Of a DNA stretch of 64,000 bases, positions 24,180 through 39,626 are shown in pieces (the first letter of the stretch is position 1; the number at the start of each line of letters is the position of its first letter). The notes beneath the pieces are model-generated. The model worked only from the letters and a program-made list of their open reading frames with translations. It was not told where the DNA came from and ran no database searches. A program made the position numbers and the translations under genes. The stretch spans positions 3,519,443 through 3,583,442 of the forward strand of contig JAQFVV010000111.1 of NCBI GenBank assembly GCA_028023455.1. Direction: 5' to 3'. Source of the DNA: Epiperipatus broadwayi (taxonomy: Eukaryota > Onychophora > Udeonychophora > Euonychophora > Peripatidae).

Positions 24180-25330
24180 CATTTTGGACAACCATGTTAT
24201 GCAAGACTTTTATGTTTATGATTGATGCTGGAACCTATTAAATGGTACTTTGAACATATGGTACAAGAATCAAATACATATTCACATTTCAACAATATTA
24301 TTTTGTTTTCATGGACATGTTGCTTATGCCTAAGGACTGGCAGCTTTATTGTAAGACATGTACCCAGTTTATTATCAAACATGTTTTGTCTAGTTCCTAT
24401 TTAATATTATTTTTCATAAGCTGGTTCACACTGACCACAGTGTAGGCAAAGTGATTGAACCAGTCATGGCCTAATAGATTGTTGTGCTCACCAGTTGACT
24501 CAACAAAAGACAATTAGTTTTCTTCATAATATTAAGGGTTGTTTGTCAACCTCAAAGCATCATTTGGTTACCTTGGTAATTAGTAATCATTCTGCTAGTT
24601 TGCAGCTGATGACAATTTTTTAAATTAATAATAGTCTCCATATTTTTTGATATAATGAATACTATAGATTCTATTTTCAGTATCATTGTTATTGCCCCAT
24701 CATTAACTAGAATTCAAGCTTTGAAAGTAAAATCAGTGATTCTCATATTATTTATGTAGGTATTGATTTTACTTGATTTCAATTTGCCCTATCAAGTTTT
24801 GGAATAATCTCTTCCATTCTTTTTGAGTGGTTTGCTTTTTTAAAAACACAATTTCTATGTGACCAACTCTATGACAATATTTATACAGTGTATACCAATA
24901 TGGACTTTTGGCATGTGGGTGTTTTAATTTAAGCAACCATTTGCAATTGCTTTAGCCAATTTATTCAGATAGATTTTAATATTTCTGAATGAAAAACCAC
25001 TATTTTCACTTTGGTCAGCTAGCTTTACATTTGATTCAATTTTCTGATTCATAAGCTTCATGCTAAAGCTTATATTTTTAGTGGGACCTTGGAGACTGCC
25101 AAATCCAAAGTGATACTTTGATCTGTTGATAGTTTAACACAAAGGCTGGGGTCTATTTTTCCACAAGTAAAACAGTTGTTAGTGTTTCATTTAAGAAATC
25201 TTTAAAGTCACACTTTATCTAATTTTTTGAGTTGTGTGGCTAAATCTCTAGACTTTTTCTTCTCTTGAGAACTTTTGCATACATGCATAAAGACTTTTAT
25301 AATATAGTGGCTTTTATTTAAAAGCCCGAT
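24180..25330 (-). pseudogene. Ty3/gypsy gag-protease remnant
   Basis: Reading the minus strand through many frame breaks gives the order of a gypsy polyprotein. At 25260-25170 it reads DLATQLKKLDK then CDFKDFLNETLTTVLL, the capsid stretch L..L...C.F.D.L...L. Around 25140-25080 it reads STDQSITLDLAVSKV, the L(T)..KALE.A helix. Around 24910-24840 it reads YKYCHRVGH and, in the next frame, RNCVFKKANHS, a decayed CCHC zinc knuckle. Around 24690 it reads VNDGAITMI, where a protease would have DTGA. At 24500-24440 it reads ESTGEHNNLLGHDWFNHF, the LLG.DWL motif that separates protease from RT. No LTRs were found for it. Confidence 0.7.
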
Positions 25331-27281
25331 GAAACTTAAATATGTTTTGGTTACAATATATGTAAAAAAATATTTTTAGATATCCATCTCAGAGTGAAAC
25401 AATCTAATTATCAAATTATTTGTCAATAAAAATACAAACTTGAACAATAATTGTCAAAATATTAATTTAGTATGTTATGAATCCTTCACTGTTCAGCTTT
25501 TGAAGAAATATTAGTAGAGTGTTTGTCTTTTTCTGAGCTAATTAAAATCTTTTTACTTTTTCTAATAATATGATTTATATGAAAATTTTATTTTTATTAT
25601 AATTATAACTTTATAAAAAAATCATTTGAGAAATATGTATATAAGTTGTATTTGTTATGGTTCTTTTTAAGTGAAAGTAATCTGCAAACAGAAGACAATC
25701 ACCGTTAAAATATTTTTGTGCAGACTTTCTGAGTGACATTATAATTCTGCTGACCTGCTGAAAAGGTCAGTTAAAGGTTTCTGTTTTAAAGAATAGTCTA
25801 CAATTCTTACATGGAACCATAAAAAATAAATGACAGAATTCAGATAAGTGTTTGAGCTATTGATCCACTTTTTCTTCTTCTAAGATTTTATTTATAAAGC
25901 AAAACCTGTCAAGGTACTTCATCTTGGTTAGACATTTACAAGTTCCTTTTTTTTCTTTGTGCCTAATTACTCAAATAGAAAAATCCACACTACAGTTTTA
26001 AAGTATTTTATATATATATAAGTTTTATTTCTGAAAAAAAAAATCGAAATAATGTTTTCTGACCAAGCTAAAATGCTTGGTAAACTTTAATGAAAATCTA
26101 TCTTTGCTTGATAATTTTTAAAGATCATTAATTTTATCACCCTTACACATATATAATTAATTTGTAGGATATCATTAACAAGATCAAACTTTTAGAAGTT
26201 ACAGAAATGCACTAAACTTCTGTGCCGGGAATGCCCTTATTGTCTAAAAATATATTTATATATCAAATAAATAAAGGAAATATTTTGATCATCTTTTTAT
26301 GATATAATTTGCACATATATAATTAGAGGGGTTTGAACTCAGGATTTTTCAGTCAAATCATCCTCTACTTCATTTCAAGTGACCGATAAACATGACTTTT
26401 CACATATGCAAAAAAGATACACGATTCTCAATATACATATTTCATGCAAAACCAGCAGTCATCAAATGAGACAGGTCATAATTACCCATACATACATACA
26501 ATCAGTGCTCAGTTTATATTATGATAGCTCAAACTTTAATGGACAGACTTCAATCTTATCCTTCCAACTATTCAATCACCCAGTTCATTGCTAAACTGAC
26601 GATGGAACTCTCAAAGCCCTTATTGGATTTGATATTGTAGTCATACCCATGCAGACATCAAGTCAATCTAACCCTTCATATTATCACACCATTACATATC
26701 TATATATGTTAATAGGAGAGAAATGGTCTGAACTTACACTAATATGTAATTTATTTACCAAGCAATATGTAATTCTAAGGCAGTATGAAAAATGATTATA
26801 CTGAATGATTCTTATATATGTAATTAGAGGGATTTTAGCTCAATTTTTTGTCTATTTATTTTTACTCCATCTCAAGTAACCTATAGCAACTGATATATAT
26901 TTTTGTACAATTTTGTAAATGCAATATACAACTTATACTTTTTAATATATTTTCATCTTGCTTTGATTGTCTGACAATCTTTTTTCATGATATAAGTGAT
27001 AGTATAATATTTAATCATTTTTATGAGATACAACTTCATAATCATAAATTTTTAAAACATTAATAAATATATAAATTTACTTAATATATTCATACACATA
27101 TACATATATGAATATATATGAACATCTACACAATGTAAATATAATCACATAAGCATACTATTTTTGATTTGTCCATTCTATATTTCAGTTTTATATTTAA
27201 AAATTCTAGTTTGAATTCTATAAGAAATAATTTTTAACTCGTGAGAATGGCATATATGTTCAAATAAACACACATGTGCAC

Positions 27282-27282
<1 letters not shown>
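25331..27282. other. No recognised gene; two diverged SINE-like copies possible
   Basis: AT-rich. Segments near 26320-26400 and 26820-26890 share AATTAGAGGG and CTCAAGTRACC-like pieces about 500 bp apart. The first contains, on the minus strand, GAGTTCAAACCC, similar to a Pol III B box. A diverged tRNA-type SINE pair is possible but weak. Nothing else was recognised. Confidence 0.35.

Positions 27283-27328
<46 letters not shown>
27283..27328. repeat. (CA)n then (TA)n microsatellite
   Basis: About 26 bp of CA followed by about 20 bp of TA. Confidence 0.95.
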
Positions 27329-27716
27329 ACGTTCTATTAAATTTTATCTGTTTATCTAGGATAATTTTTGTTGATATGCCCACTTAAAAAAATATATTAT
27401 TACTGTACTAATATGTAACATTAGTTTTTAATTTTTTTATACATTAACTCATACACATATGCACACTCATATATATATATATAATGATTGTATTTTATTT
27501 TTAATATAAATCGATGGCTTATTATTTTCAAAAAAGGTTCAAGCAAGTGACATAGCTGTCATAATTCATGATCCTTGAACTCCAAAATCTGCCATCCTAC
27601 TATTGCACCAAATCATATATAAAAATAATTGTGCTGAAAAAAAATAATTAAGCATATTTCAAATTTATAAATATCTTTAATCTTAAATTTTGTTATCATA
27701 TGATATATATATATAT

Positions 27717-29823
27717 TGTAACGATATATAAATATGTCGTTACATTAATTTAAAAGAAAAACAAAGTTCGCAAATAAAAATAAATATATTAAAAATCTAT
27801 AAAAAAACTAAACGCTAAAATTAAAATGTTGTTAAATATATATATTCGCACAGATGCTAAACTTTAAAAATATTTTTTTTTATATAAATAAAAAAAGGTA
27901 TTTGAGCGTATTTTTTTTTTTTTTTTGATAAAAAAATACAAGAGTTAAATATGAAAATATTTAATATAAGTTAAAATAAAAACAGGTATTAATTAATTCC
28001 TGTAATCTATAAATGGAAATGATTGTTTATTATTTGAAAAACAAGCTAGTCCTCAAGGCTCTTATGTAATTAAAGGGTCAGATGGAAATTAGATAAGAGA
28101 AATTAGCTTGACCAATGGAAGTACCAGGCCTTGGCTCAGACCCTAACGAAAGTGATGGATTGGTGACGTTTTGTTGTTTGAATCCGTGTGGATAATATAA
28201 AAAGGAGAAATATTGAGTATTGGACAGTTCCAGCGTTGTGCGTTTGAGAGATGTGGTATGACGCACATACAACACTCTCTCTATAAAAAAAAAAATGAAA
28301 AGACTGTGATACCTTGAACCAGCTATTGCCATTTCCAGAACATTACCTTCCAATGGAGGCGTCGCAGGAATTGAAAGCAGAGGCCTGACTCTTCTACCAT
28401 AAGCTATATGAAATGAACAATTGTTAATAATCAATTAAGAACTTTCATCAAGTTTTACAAATTGATAAGCAAGCCAACTGAAATGTTAAAACGGACTCTT
28501 ATCTGACTTTTGTAAGTTTTTAAATCAAATTAATAATGTTTAATTTTATATGTTTTCCGATGGATAAACATCATTTCCATTTTTTTTTCCTTATTGTAAA
28601 GATTATTTAAATGTATGAAATTTAAGTTGTTTATAGACGCTTGCATGGATTCATTTGCGGTTAATTATATTTTGGTTTTCATATTTGATCAAAATACATA
28701 GACATTCGATAAATAATGATACCTTACAGTGAGTATCTAAAATGTATTTATTCGGATGTCTTTTAAGTTATTGGTGACAACGCAAGTATCTTATGGTGAA
28801 TACTAATGGGTTACTTATAAGTTTCCCTCTGCGATTGTCGGCATCAATAATTTTGTATTTTGATCGTTTATGTTTATTTTGAAATGGTTTTTGACCGTGG
28901 AATCTATGTAATCGATCTATACCCAACATTTTTAAACAAATCTGTGTGAACGTATTTAAATGTTAAAATTAAGTCGGGTGTGAATGGCTATATAGTTTTG
29001 TAAAGTTGTATTAAGGGAGGGAATCTTAGGTTATTCATTTCGTAGTTGAATTGGTTCAATGGATTGGATATATTTGTGTAATTAGTAGATGTAGTATGAG
29101 GTCCGCTACGGGCAGGATTATAGATATACACCACACACCCTCTGTTTGCCTATGGATGGGTTTGTAAGTTGGCAGAAGACCGCAGTCCATTCCTATGGAG
29201 TTTTTTGTTTATTGATCTACTTGCCAACAGATGTCACATTCCTGTTGGTGGAGAGTCAATATCTTCTCTATTTCTACTTATTGTTCAGATGTACATTCCT
29301 GACAGTATAGTATTTTGTGTTGTCGTATCATGCTACATTGAATACATGAATGTATCAGATGGATTGGCGCCAGTTGATTGTGAAATTTGTTGCCTAAGGT
29401 TAAATCAGGGAAGAATATTTTCCTTTCAAATGCAGACCTGTGTAGCCTATTCATACCCGACCCTCTAAATAAAATATTAAACATTATAACAAGCTATTTT
29501 AAATGTAAAATTAAAAATTAAGATAAAAATTTAAATGTTATTTTATATGTGCGTAAATAAATATTTTTATGTGTTAATTTCTGGCAGTGGCTTTTATTCT
29601 CTTATATTTAAGATATAAAATTTATATTTTATTATCTCTGCTGCTCCACTGAGCTAGTGACTTGGGCTAACGATCTGAATATTTAAATAAAGTGGAATCT
29701 TAACAGCGCGTATCTGCCTACTCTATAAATTTTTCTAGGCTCAAATGCCTAGATGGCACCCTTGTAGAGCAGATATTGTGTTTGCAGTTAGATTCGATCT
29801 TCACTTTCATTTCGATCGTTATA
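27717..29823 (+). repeat. 5' LTR
   Basis: It begins TGTAACGAT and ends ATCGTTATA, giving short imperfect inverted ends and a TG...TA rather than TG...CA terminus. It carries a TATA box at 28196. The small open frames inside, for example 28078-28434 on the minus strand, are not shown to be genes. Confidence 0.87.
28196..28203 (+). promoter_or_regulatory. TATA box of the LTR promoter
   Basis: TATAAAAA followed by GG. The same box is kept in the second LTR (about 30903) and in the solo LTR (57080-57087), although the sequence around it has diverged in the latter. That suggests a working LTR promoter, with start about 30 bp downstream. Confidence 0.6.
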
Positions 29824-29825
29824 AT

Positions 29826-29843
29826 TGGTGTCCCAAGTGTGGC
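29826..29843 (+). other. Primer binding site, tRNA-Leu-like
   Basis: Two bases after the LTR lies TGGTGTCCCAAGTGTGGC. It starts with TGG, complementary to tRNA 3' CCA, and resembles the tRNA-Leu class site TGGTGTCAGAAGTGGG used by many gypsy elements, with a few mismatches. It gives the plus orientation of the element. Confidence 0.65.
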
Positions 29844-30423
29844 CTTACCTCAGAGATTGACCCTGAGAAGGGGAATTGATGATGAAATTTTCTATCTTTA
29901 ATAAACATGAGTGCCCTGAGAATTTTAAAAGTGAATTGTGCCCGTAAATTTTTTTTCTGAAATTGTATAAATAGATTTGTTGTATTGACGTGGAGTGACA
30001 CTTTGAAATTTTGTCTTAAAGTTACTGCCAGTAAGAAAAATTGCGCATATGTAAAGAGAAATACGAGGAATAAAAAGTAATAAATAAAATGTAATTAATA
30101 AATATAAATCATAATTTAAAAAAAAAAAAAAGTCTTGTTTAAAATCTAATCGTTTAACTTGCCTAAATAATACTTAAAGGTAGGAGAAATGAAACGTGGA
30201 AGGGAGGGGGCAGAAATTTAGCTGGTAAGGGGAATCAACAGTCAAATTTTTTTTTAATCATTATATTTGTATGTAATTACTGTTTTGTCTTTTAAAAAAA
30301 AGTTTTGTCCTTTTAAAATTTTCATATATACTGTAATCAATTTGTGTAACGTAATTAATTACTAACACTAAGTAAAGCCTTTTTTTTTTTAATGTTTTTG
30401 TTTTTTGAGGAAGTTTACTGATG
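29844..30423 (+). other. Internal core of the LTR element, non-coding
   Basis: About 580 bp between the primer binding site and the second LTR. It contains no frame with retroelement motifs. The purine-rich GAGGAAG stretch near 30407 could serve as a weak polypurine tract, but it is not adjacent to the LTR. Confidence 0.5.
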
Positions 30424-32531
30424 TGTAACGATATATAAATATGTCGTTACATTAATTTAAAAGAAAAACAAAGTTTGCAAATAAAAATAAATATATTAAA
30501 AATCTATAAAAAAACTAAACGCTAAAATTAGAATGTTGTTAAATATATATATTCGCACAGATGCTAAACTTTAAAAATATTTTTTTTTTATAAATAAAAA
30601 AAAGGTATTTGAGCGTATTTTTTTTTTTTTTTTTGATAAAAAAATACAAGAGTTAAATATTAAAATATTTAATATAAGTTAAAATAAAAACAGGTATTAA
30701 TTAATTCCTGTAATCTATAAATGGAAATGATTGTTTATTATTTGAAAAACAAGCTAGCCCTCAAGGCTCTTATGTAATTAAAGGGTCAGATGGAAATTAG
30801 ATAAGAGAAATTAGCTTGACCAATGGAAGCACCAGGTCTTGGCTCGGACCCTAACGAAAGTGATGGATTGGTGACGTTTTGTTGTTTGAATCCGTGTGAT
30901 AATATAAAAAGGAGAAATATTGAGTATTGGACAGTTCCAGCGTTGTGCGTTTGAGAGATGTGGTATGACGCACATACAACACTCTCTCTATAAAAAAAAA
31001 AAAAATGAAAAGACTGTGATACCTTGAACCTGCTATTGCCATCTCCAGACCATTACCTTCCAATGGAGGCGTCACGGGAATTGAAAGCAGAGGCCTGACT
31101 CTTCTACCATAAGCTATATGAAATGAACAATTGTTAATAATCAATTAAGAACTTTCGTCAAGTTTTACAAATTGATAAGCAAGCCAACTGAAATGTTAAA
31201 ACGGACTCTTATCTGACTTTTGTAAGTTTTTAAATCAAATTAATAATGTTTAATTTTATATGTTTTCCGATGGATAAACATCATTTCCATTTTTTTTCCT
31301 TATTGTAAAGATTATTTAAATGTATGAAATTTAAGTTGTTTATAGACGCTTGCATGGATTCGTTTGCGGTTAATTATATTTTGGTTTTCATATTTGATCA
31401 AAATACATAGACATTCGATAAATAATGATACCTTACGGTGAGTATCTAAAATGTATTTATTCGGATGTCTTTTAAGTTATTGGTGACAACGCAAGTATCT
31501 TATGGTGAATACTATTGGGTTACTTATAAGTTTCCCTCTGCGATTGTCGGTATCAATAATTTTGTATTTTGATCGTTTATGTTTATTTTGAAATGTTTTT
31601 GACCGTGGAATCTATGTAATTGATCTATACCCAACATTTTTAAACAAATCTGTGCGAACGTATTTAAATGTTAAAATTAAGTCGGGCGTGAATGGCTATA
31701 TAGTTTTGTAAAGTTGTATTAAGGGAGGGAATCTTAGGTTATTCATTTCGTAGTTGAATTGGTTCAATGGATTGGATATATTTGTGTAATTAGTAGATGT
31801 AGTATGAGGTCCACTACGTGCAGGATTATAGATATACACCACACACCCTCTGTTTGCCTATGGATGGGTTTGTAAGTCGGCAGAAGACCGCAGTCCATTC
31901 CTATGGAGTTTTTTGTTTATTGATCTACTTGCCAACAGATGTCACATTCCTGTTGGTGGAGAGTCAATATCTTCTCTATTTCTACTTATTGTTCAGATGT
32001 ACATTCCTGACAATATAGTATTTTGTGTTGTCGTATCATGCTACATTGAATACATGAATGTATCAGATGGATTGGCGCCAGTTGATTGCGAAATTTGTTG
32101 CCTAAGGTTAAATCAGGGAAGAATATTTTCCTTTCAAATGCAGACCTGTGTAGCCTATTCATACCCGACCCTCTAAATAAAATATTAAACATTATAGCAA
32201 GCTATTTTAAATGTAAAATTAAAAATTAAGATAAAAATTTAAATGTTATTTTATATGTGCGTAAATAAATATTTTTATGTGTTAATTTCTGGCAGTGGCT
32301 TTTATTCTCTTATATTTAAGATATAAAATTTATATTTTATTATCTCTGCTGCTCCACTGAGCTAGTGACTTGGGCTAACGATCTGAATATTTAAATAAAG
32401 TGGAATCTTAACAGCGCGTATCTGCCTACTCTATAAATTTTTCTAGGCTCAAATGCCTAGATGGCGCCCTTGTAGAGCAGATATTGTGTTTGCGGTTAGA
32501 TTCGATCTTCACTTTCATTTCGATCGTTATA
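30424..32531 (+). repeat. 3' LTR
   Basis: Nearly identical to 27717-29823, differing by scattered substitutions and small homopolymer indels. Ends in CGATCGTTATA followed by ATATATATG. Confidence 0.87.
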
Positions 32532-32544
32532 ATATATATGAGAG

Positions 32545-34290
32545 GAAATCCAAAAATAACTGGAATTTGTAATAACAAATTGTGCATTTATTTTAATGTG
32601 TTACAAATTGAATTACTTTAATAGTATAGTGTATGTAATGCAATACAACAATCTAAATGTCCTTTTCACTTTTTGAAGTAGTCCAAAACACTTGCAAAGT
32701 GATGCTTTTTAATGCCACCATTGTTTTTATCCTTCATCACTTCTAAGACTGTGATCAAAAAATTGAGCCATTTTTTTCATTCAAGAGAATAAAAAGGAGT
32801 CACATGGAATGATATTGAATGATTATGGCTGATGGATAAACTGATCATGCTGAATTTAATTACAAATTGTTTCACACTCAAGGCTTTGCATAATATTGCA
32901 CTATCATGATAAAGTATGCAGTCCTCACTTTGTCAGAAAAGAGGACATTTAAGTTTTACTGCATCACACAAAAGTTTTGAGAACTTATAAATTTTAAATG
33001 CCTAATCATTATGAACAAATTTTGAAAGAACAACGCTGTTTGCATGAAAAAAAAATCTGCATTGTATTGACATTGCACTTCACTCACCACATTATTTTAG
33101 AATATAGTGAATTTGACATTTCCATTAAATCATTTGTAAACTTATGTTTTTACCCCAGCAACTTGTTTGGAAGCTGTTTCATGCATTACAACTATTTCTT
33201 TTGCTGTTTGCACTAAAAACAAAAACAGAATTTCACATTGATCCAACTTTTCAGCCATAACAAAAATCAACAAATATGTGAAATGCATTTTATAAAAATG
33301 TTACTATGATTTCACACTGTGAGGTCATTTGGCAAATTAATGCAGAAGGGACCAGCAAGTGGTATTTAGCTCCAGAAGAAATACTACAACATGCCTACCA
33401 GATAACAATTCTGGTTATTTTTGTGCCCTCCCCTTTTTCATATGAGGTCAGACACAAAAATCACCAGAATTGTTTTTCACTAGATATGTATGTTGTAGTA
33501 GATACCTCTTTCTGGGCTCCTGAATCAAATGTCAAAATGATGTCACCAAATAAAATCATAGTAACATCTTTTGTAAAATGCATTTCACATATTTTTCAAT
33601 TTTTTTAATGGCTAAACTGTTGGACCAATATGAATTTGTTTTCTTTCAGTGTAAACAGCAGAAAAAATTGCTGTAATGCCTGAAACAGTTTTTAAACATG
33701 TTGCTCTAGAAAAAACACAAGTTTACTGGTGATTTAATAAATCTGTCGCAGCCTAAAAAGTGTTGTGGGTAGAGTCCAATGTCAATACAATGCTGATTTG
33801 TTTTTTCATGCAAACAGCATTGTTCACTCAGAATTCATTCATAATGATTAGACCTTTAAATTCTATAAATTCTGAAACTTTTGTGTGATGTAATAAAACT
33901 TAAATGTTTTTTTTTTTCTGGCAAAATGAAAAGTACATGCTTTATTATGTTAGTGCACTATCATACAAAACATTGAATATGAAACAATTTTTAGTTAAAT
34001 TTAGCAAGGCCAGTTTCTCAATGGGTTATATTTAATCAATGTCATTTTGTGTAATGTTTTTTGAGTCTCTCAGATGAAAAAAAAGTCTCATTTTTTGCAG
34101 AATTAAAAGTGGTGAAGGAAAAAACATGTAAATGCACTTTACAAAAAATGTTACTATGATTCCATATGATGATGTCATTTAGTAGAGTAATGTAGAAGGG
34201 GTCCCATAAAGAGGTATCTAGATTCAGAAGCATATGCTATACCAGGCATGCCTGCCAAAAACAATTGTGATTATTTTGTATTCCCCATAT
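32545..34290. mobile_element. Foldback-type element with inverted arms and an extra arm copy
   Basis: An inverted repeat spans about 32880-33980, centred near 33430. For example CTGCATTGTATTGACATT near 33056 faces AATGTCAATACAATGCTG near 33778. ATGTTACTATGATTTCACAC near 33298 faces AAATCATAGTAACATCTTTT near 33555. A third, direct copy of the inner arm lies at about 34110-34280 (ATGTTACTATGATTCCATAT). The arms are about 550 bp and roughly 80% matched. The stretch at 32545-32880 begins TGAGAGGAAATCCAAAAATA and may be the element's end. No transposase frame is visible. Confidence 0.65.
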
Positions 34291-34330
34291 ATATATAACA
34301 AAATAAATGTCCGCTAATATCAATAATACA

Positions 34331-34517
34331 ATAACAAAACTTAAATATATTTTAAACAACGGTAAACAATTTATAATACAATATAAATAAAAAACTCAAT
34401 AAAAACTCATAAAGAAATATTTTCGATTATATTCATAATCATTTTCAACTCAACTTTCAAAATGGAATCATATATAAATTGTTTACCGTTGTTTGGAATA
34501 TATTTAAGTTTTGTTAT
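34331..34517. mobile_element. 187-bp hairpin MITE
   Basis: ATAACAAAACTTAAATATAT and further bases to about 34373 are repeated inverted at about 34475-34517, ending ATATTTAAGTTTTGTTAT. The arms are about 43 bp with few mismatches around a 100-bp middle. A short non-coding transposon is likely; the superfamily is not clear. Confidence 0.65.
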
Positions 34518-37880
<3,363 letters not shown>

Positions 37881-38121
37881 ATAAACTCTTTTATTATTTT
37901 GAGTCTCTATTTGAACCATGACCTCCAGCTGGGACGAATAAAACCAAGCACTGCTAGTGTCATCACAAATGTTATCCATTAGTCAGAAAGGCAATAGTTT
38001 AGGCAAATAGGTTAGGATTCATCCTTGTCCTGACGTATGTATCTTGCACATGGTTGGATTCTAGGTACTTTTGCTTGGATTATTGGTCTTGTTGAATAAA
38101 TACATGATTTTGACTGGCACA
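37881..38121 (+). mobile_element. LTR 3' end, relative of the 13.5-kb LTR family
   Basis: The sequence ends GTACTTTTGCTTGG...TTTTGACTGGCACA and then runs into ATAT. Read on the minus strand it aligns with the LTR end at 13478: AGTACCT, then AATCCAACCATG and CAAGATACATACGTCAGG. It is a diverged plus-strand LTR end. The ribozyme repeat array starts right after the 12-bp (AT)n that follows it. Confidence 0.65.
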
Positions 38122-38276
38122 ATATATATATATATGATAAACAAAAATGCAAGTTAAAAAACTTGCTAACGCTTGTATTTATGTCCACAGATGGCGTCCT
38201 ACCAAGACTGCCAATCAAGCGTATGTTTTGTTTACATAAACGTCAGAGTAGTTAGTATTCACTATCTCTAACTATA

Positions 38277-38334
38277 ATTCCACTTTCAGATCATGATTTC
38301 AAGCTATTTGCTATCGTCAGTGAAAGACAGGAAT
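38277..38334 (-). ncRNA. Type I hammerhead ribozyme motif, reverse unit 1 (complete)
   Basis: Minus-strand copy of the motif described at 38751. Core CTGACGA, stem II, GAAA, short stem III and the AUC triplet are all present. The predicted cut lies between 38289 and 38288. Confidence 0.68.
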
Positions 38335-38685
38335 AAAGAAACTAGATCTGAATACAAACTCTGAGCGTTTATGAAACAATTTCTATTCAGCTTGCAAGCG
38401 TGAATTTTTTAAACACGTAATGTCTTCAAACTCAGCATAGCAAACCAGATAGCTACATGGGTCTGATCTCAGTTCAGCATCACCACATAGTAGAAGCCTC
38501 TGCAATCTATATCATTGCAAGAAAGACCTCAAAGGTACATTTATGATAAACAAAAATGCAAGTTAAAAAACTTGCTAACGCTTGTATTTATGTCCACAGA
38601 TGACGTCCTACCAAGACTGCCAATCAAGCGTATGTTTTGTTTACATAAACGTCAGAGTAGTTAGTATTCACTATCTCTAACTATA

Positions 38686-38720
38686 ATTCCACTTTCAGAT
38701 CATGATTTCAAGCTATTTGC
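38686..38720 (-). ncRNA. Hammerhead ribozyme motif, broken by inversion junction
   Basis: The second reverse unit keeps stem I (one side), stem III, GAAA and one side of stem II. It is cut at GCT within stem II, where the array switches to forward orientation. CTGACGA is missing, so this copy cannot act alone. Confidence 0.6.
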
Positions 38721-38750
38721 TCAGAGTTTGTATTCAGATCTAGTTTCTTT

Positions 38751-38808
38751 ATTCCTGTCTTTCACTGACGATAGCAAATAGCTTGAAATCATGATCTGAA
38801 AGTGGAAT
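38751..38808 (+). ncRNA. Type I hammerhead ribozyme motif, forward unit 1
   Basis: Reading 5' to 3': ATTCC (stem Ib), TGT bulge, CTTTCA (stem Ia), CTGACGA (core CUGANGA, 38765-38771), U, AGC-AAAUA-GCU (stem II), U, GAAA (38785-38788), UC-AU-GA (stem III), UC, then TGAAAG (pairs with CTTTCA), T, GGAAT (pairs with ATTCC). All invariant core bases sit at the right spacing. The triplet before the cut is AUC, which obeys the NUH rule, so cleavage is expected after 38796. The tiny stem III is palindromic (AUCAUGAU), as in minimal hammerheads that act as dimers in tandem repeats. One weakness is the U-U apposition at positions 10.1/11.1, where a base pair is normal. Confidence 0.72.
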
Positions 38809-39159
38809 TATAGTTAGGGATAGTGAATACTAACTACTCTGACGTTTATGTAAACAAAACATACGCTTGATTGGCAGTCTTGGTAGGACGCCATCTGTGG
38901 ACATAAATACAAGCGTTAGCAAGTTTTTTAACTTGCATTTTTGTTTATCATAAATGTACCTTTGAGGTCTTTCTTGCAATGATATAGATTGCAGAGGCTT
39001 CTACTATGTGGTGATGCTGAACTGAGATCAGACCCATGTAGCTATCTGGTTTGCTATGCTGAGTTTGAAGACATTACGTGTCTAAAAAATTCACGCTTGC
39101 AAGCTGAATAGAAATTGTTTCATAAAAGCTCAGAGTTTGTATTCAGATCTAGTTTCTTT

Positions 39160-39217
39160 ATTCCTGTCTTTCACTGACGATAGCAAATAGCTTGAAATCA
39201 TGATCTGAAAGTGGAAT
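39160..39217 (+). ncRNA. Type I hammerhead ribozyme motif, forward unit 2
   Basis: Same as the 38751 motif, shifted by 409 bp. Predicted cut after 39205. Two consecutive cuts would release a 409-nt RNA. Confidence 0.72.
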
Positions 39218-39568
39218 TATAGTTAGAGATAGTGAATACTAACTACTCTGACGTTTATGTAAACAAAACATACGCTTGATTGGCAGTCTTGGTAGGACGC
39301 CATCTGTGGACATAAATACAAGCGTTAGCAAGTTTTTTAACTTGCATTTTTGTTTATCATAAATGTACCTTTGAGGTCTTTCTTGCAATGATATAGATTG
39401 CAGAGGCTTCTACTATGTGGTGATGCTGAACTGAGATCAGACCCATGTAGCTATCTGGTTTGCTATGCTGAGTTTGAAGACATTATGTGTCTAAAAAATT
39501 CACGCTTGCAAGCTGAATAGAAATTGTTTCATAAACGCTCAGAGTTTGTATTCAGATCTAGTTTCTTT

Positions 39569-39626
39569 ATTCCTGTCTTTCACTGACGATAGCAAATAGC
39601 TTGAAATCATGATCTGAAAGTGGAAT
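39569..39626 (+). ncRNA. Type I hammerhead ribozyme motif, forward unit 3
   Basis: Same motif with all core bases kept. Predicted cut after 39614. Confidence 0.72.

Larger units (their letters stand above)
27717..32531 (+). mobile_element. LTR retrotransposon with 2.1-kb LTRs and 600-bp non-coding core
   Basis: Two direct repeats of about 2.1 kb (27717-29823 and 30424-32531), nearly identical by eye, flank only 600 bp. Both open TGTAACGATATATAAATATG and close CGATCGTTATA. ATAT borders both outer ends (27713-27716 and 32532-32535), a 4-bp target duplication. A primer binding site follows the first LTR. The core has no gag or pol, so this is a non-autonomous (TRIM/LARD-like) unit that must use proteins of a related element. 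A solo copy at 56642-58548 proves the same ends. Confidence 0.85.

Noticed and set aside
28078-28434. Frames repeated at 28078-28434, 30851-31144, 29169-29468 and 31913-32176 as conserved genes
   Set aside because: They recur only because the LTR is duplicated; the diverged solo LTR at 56642 does not preserve the first of them, and no domain is recognised.
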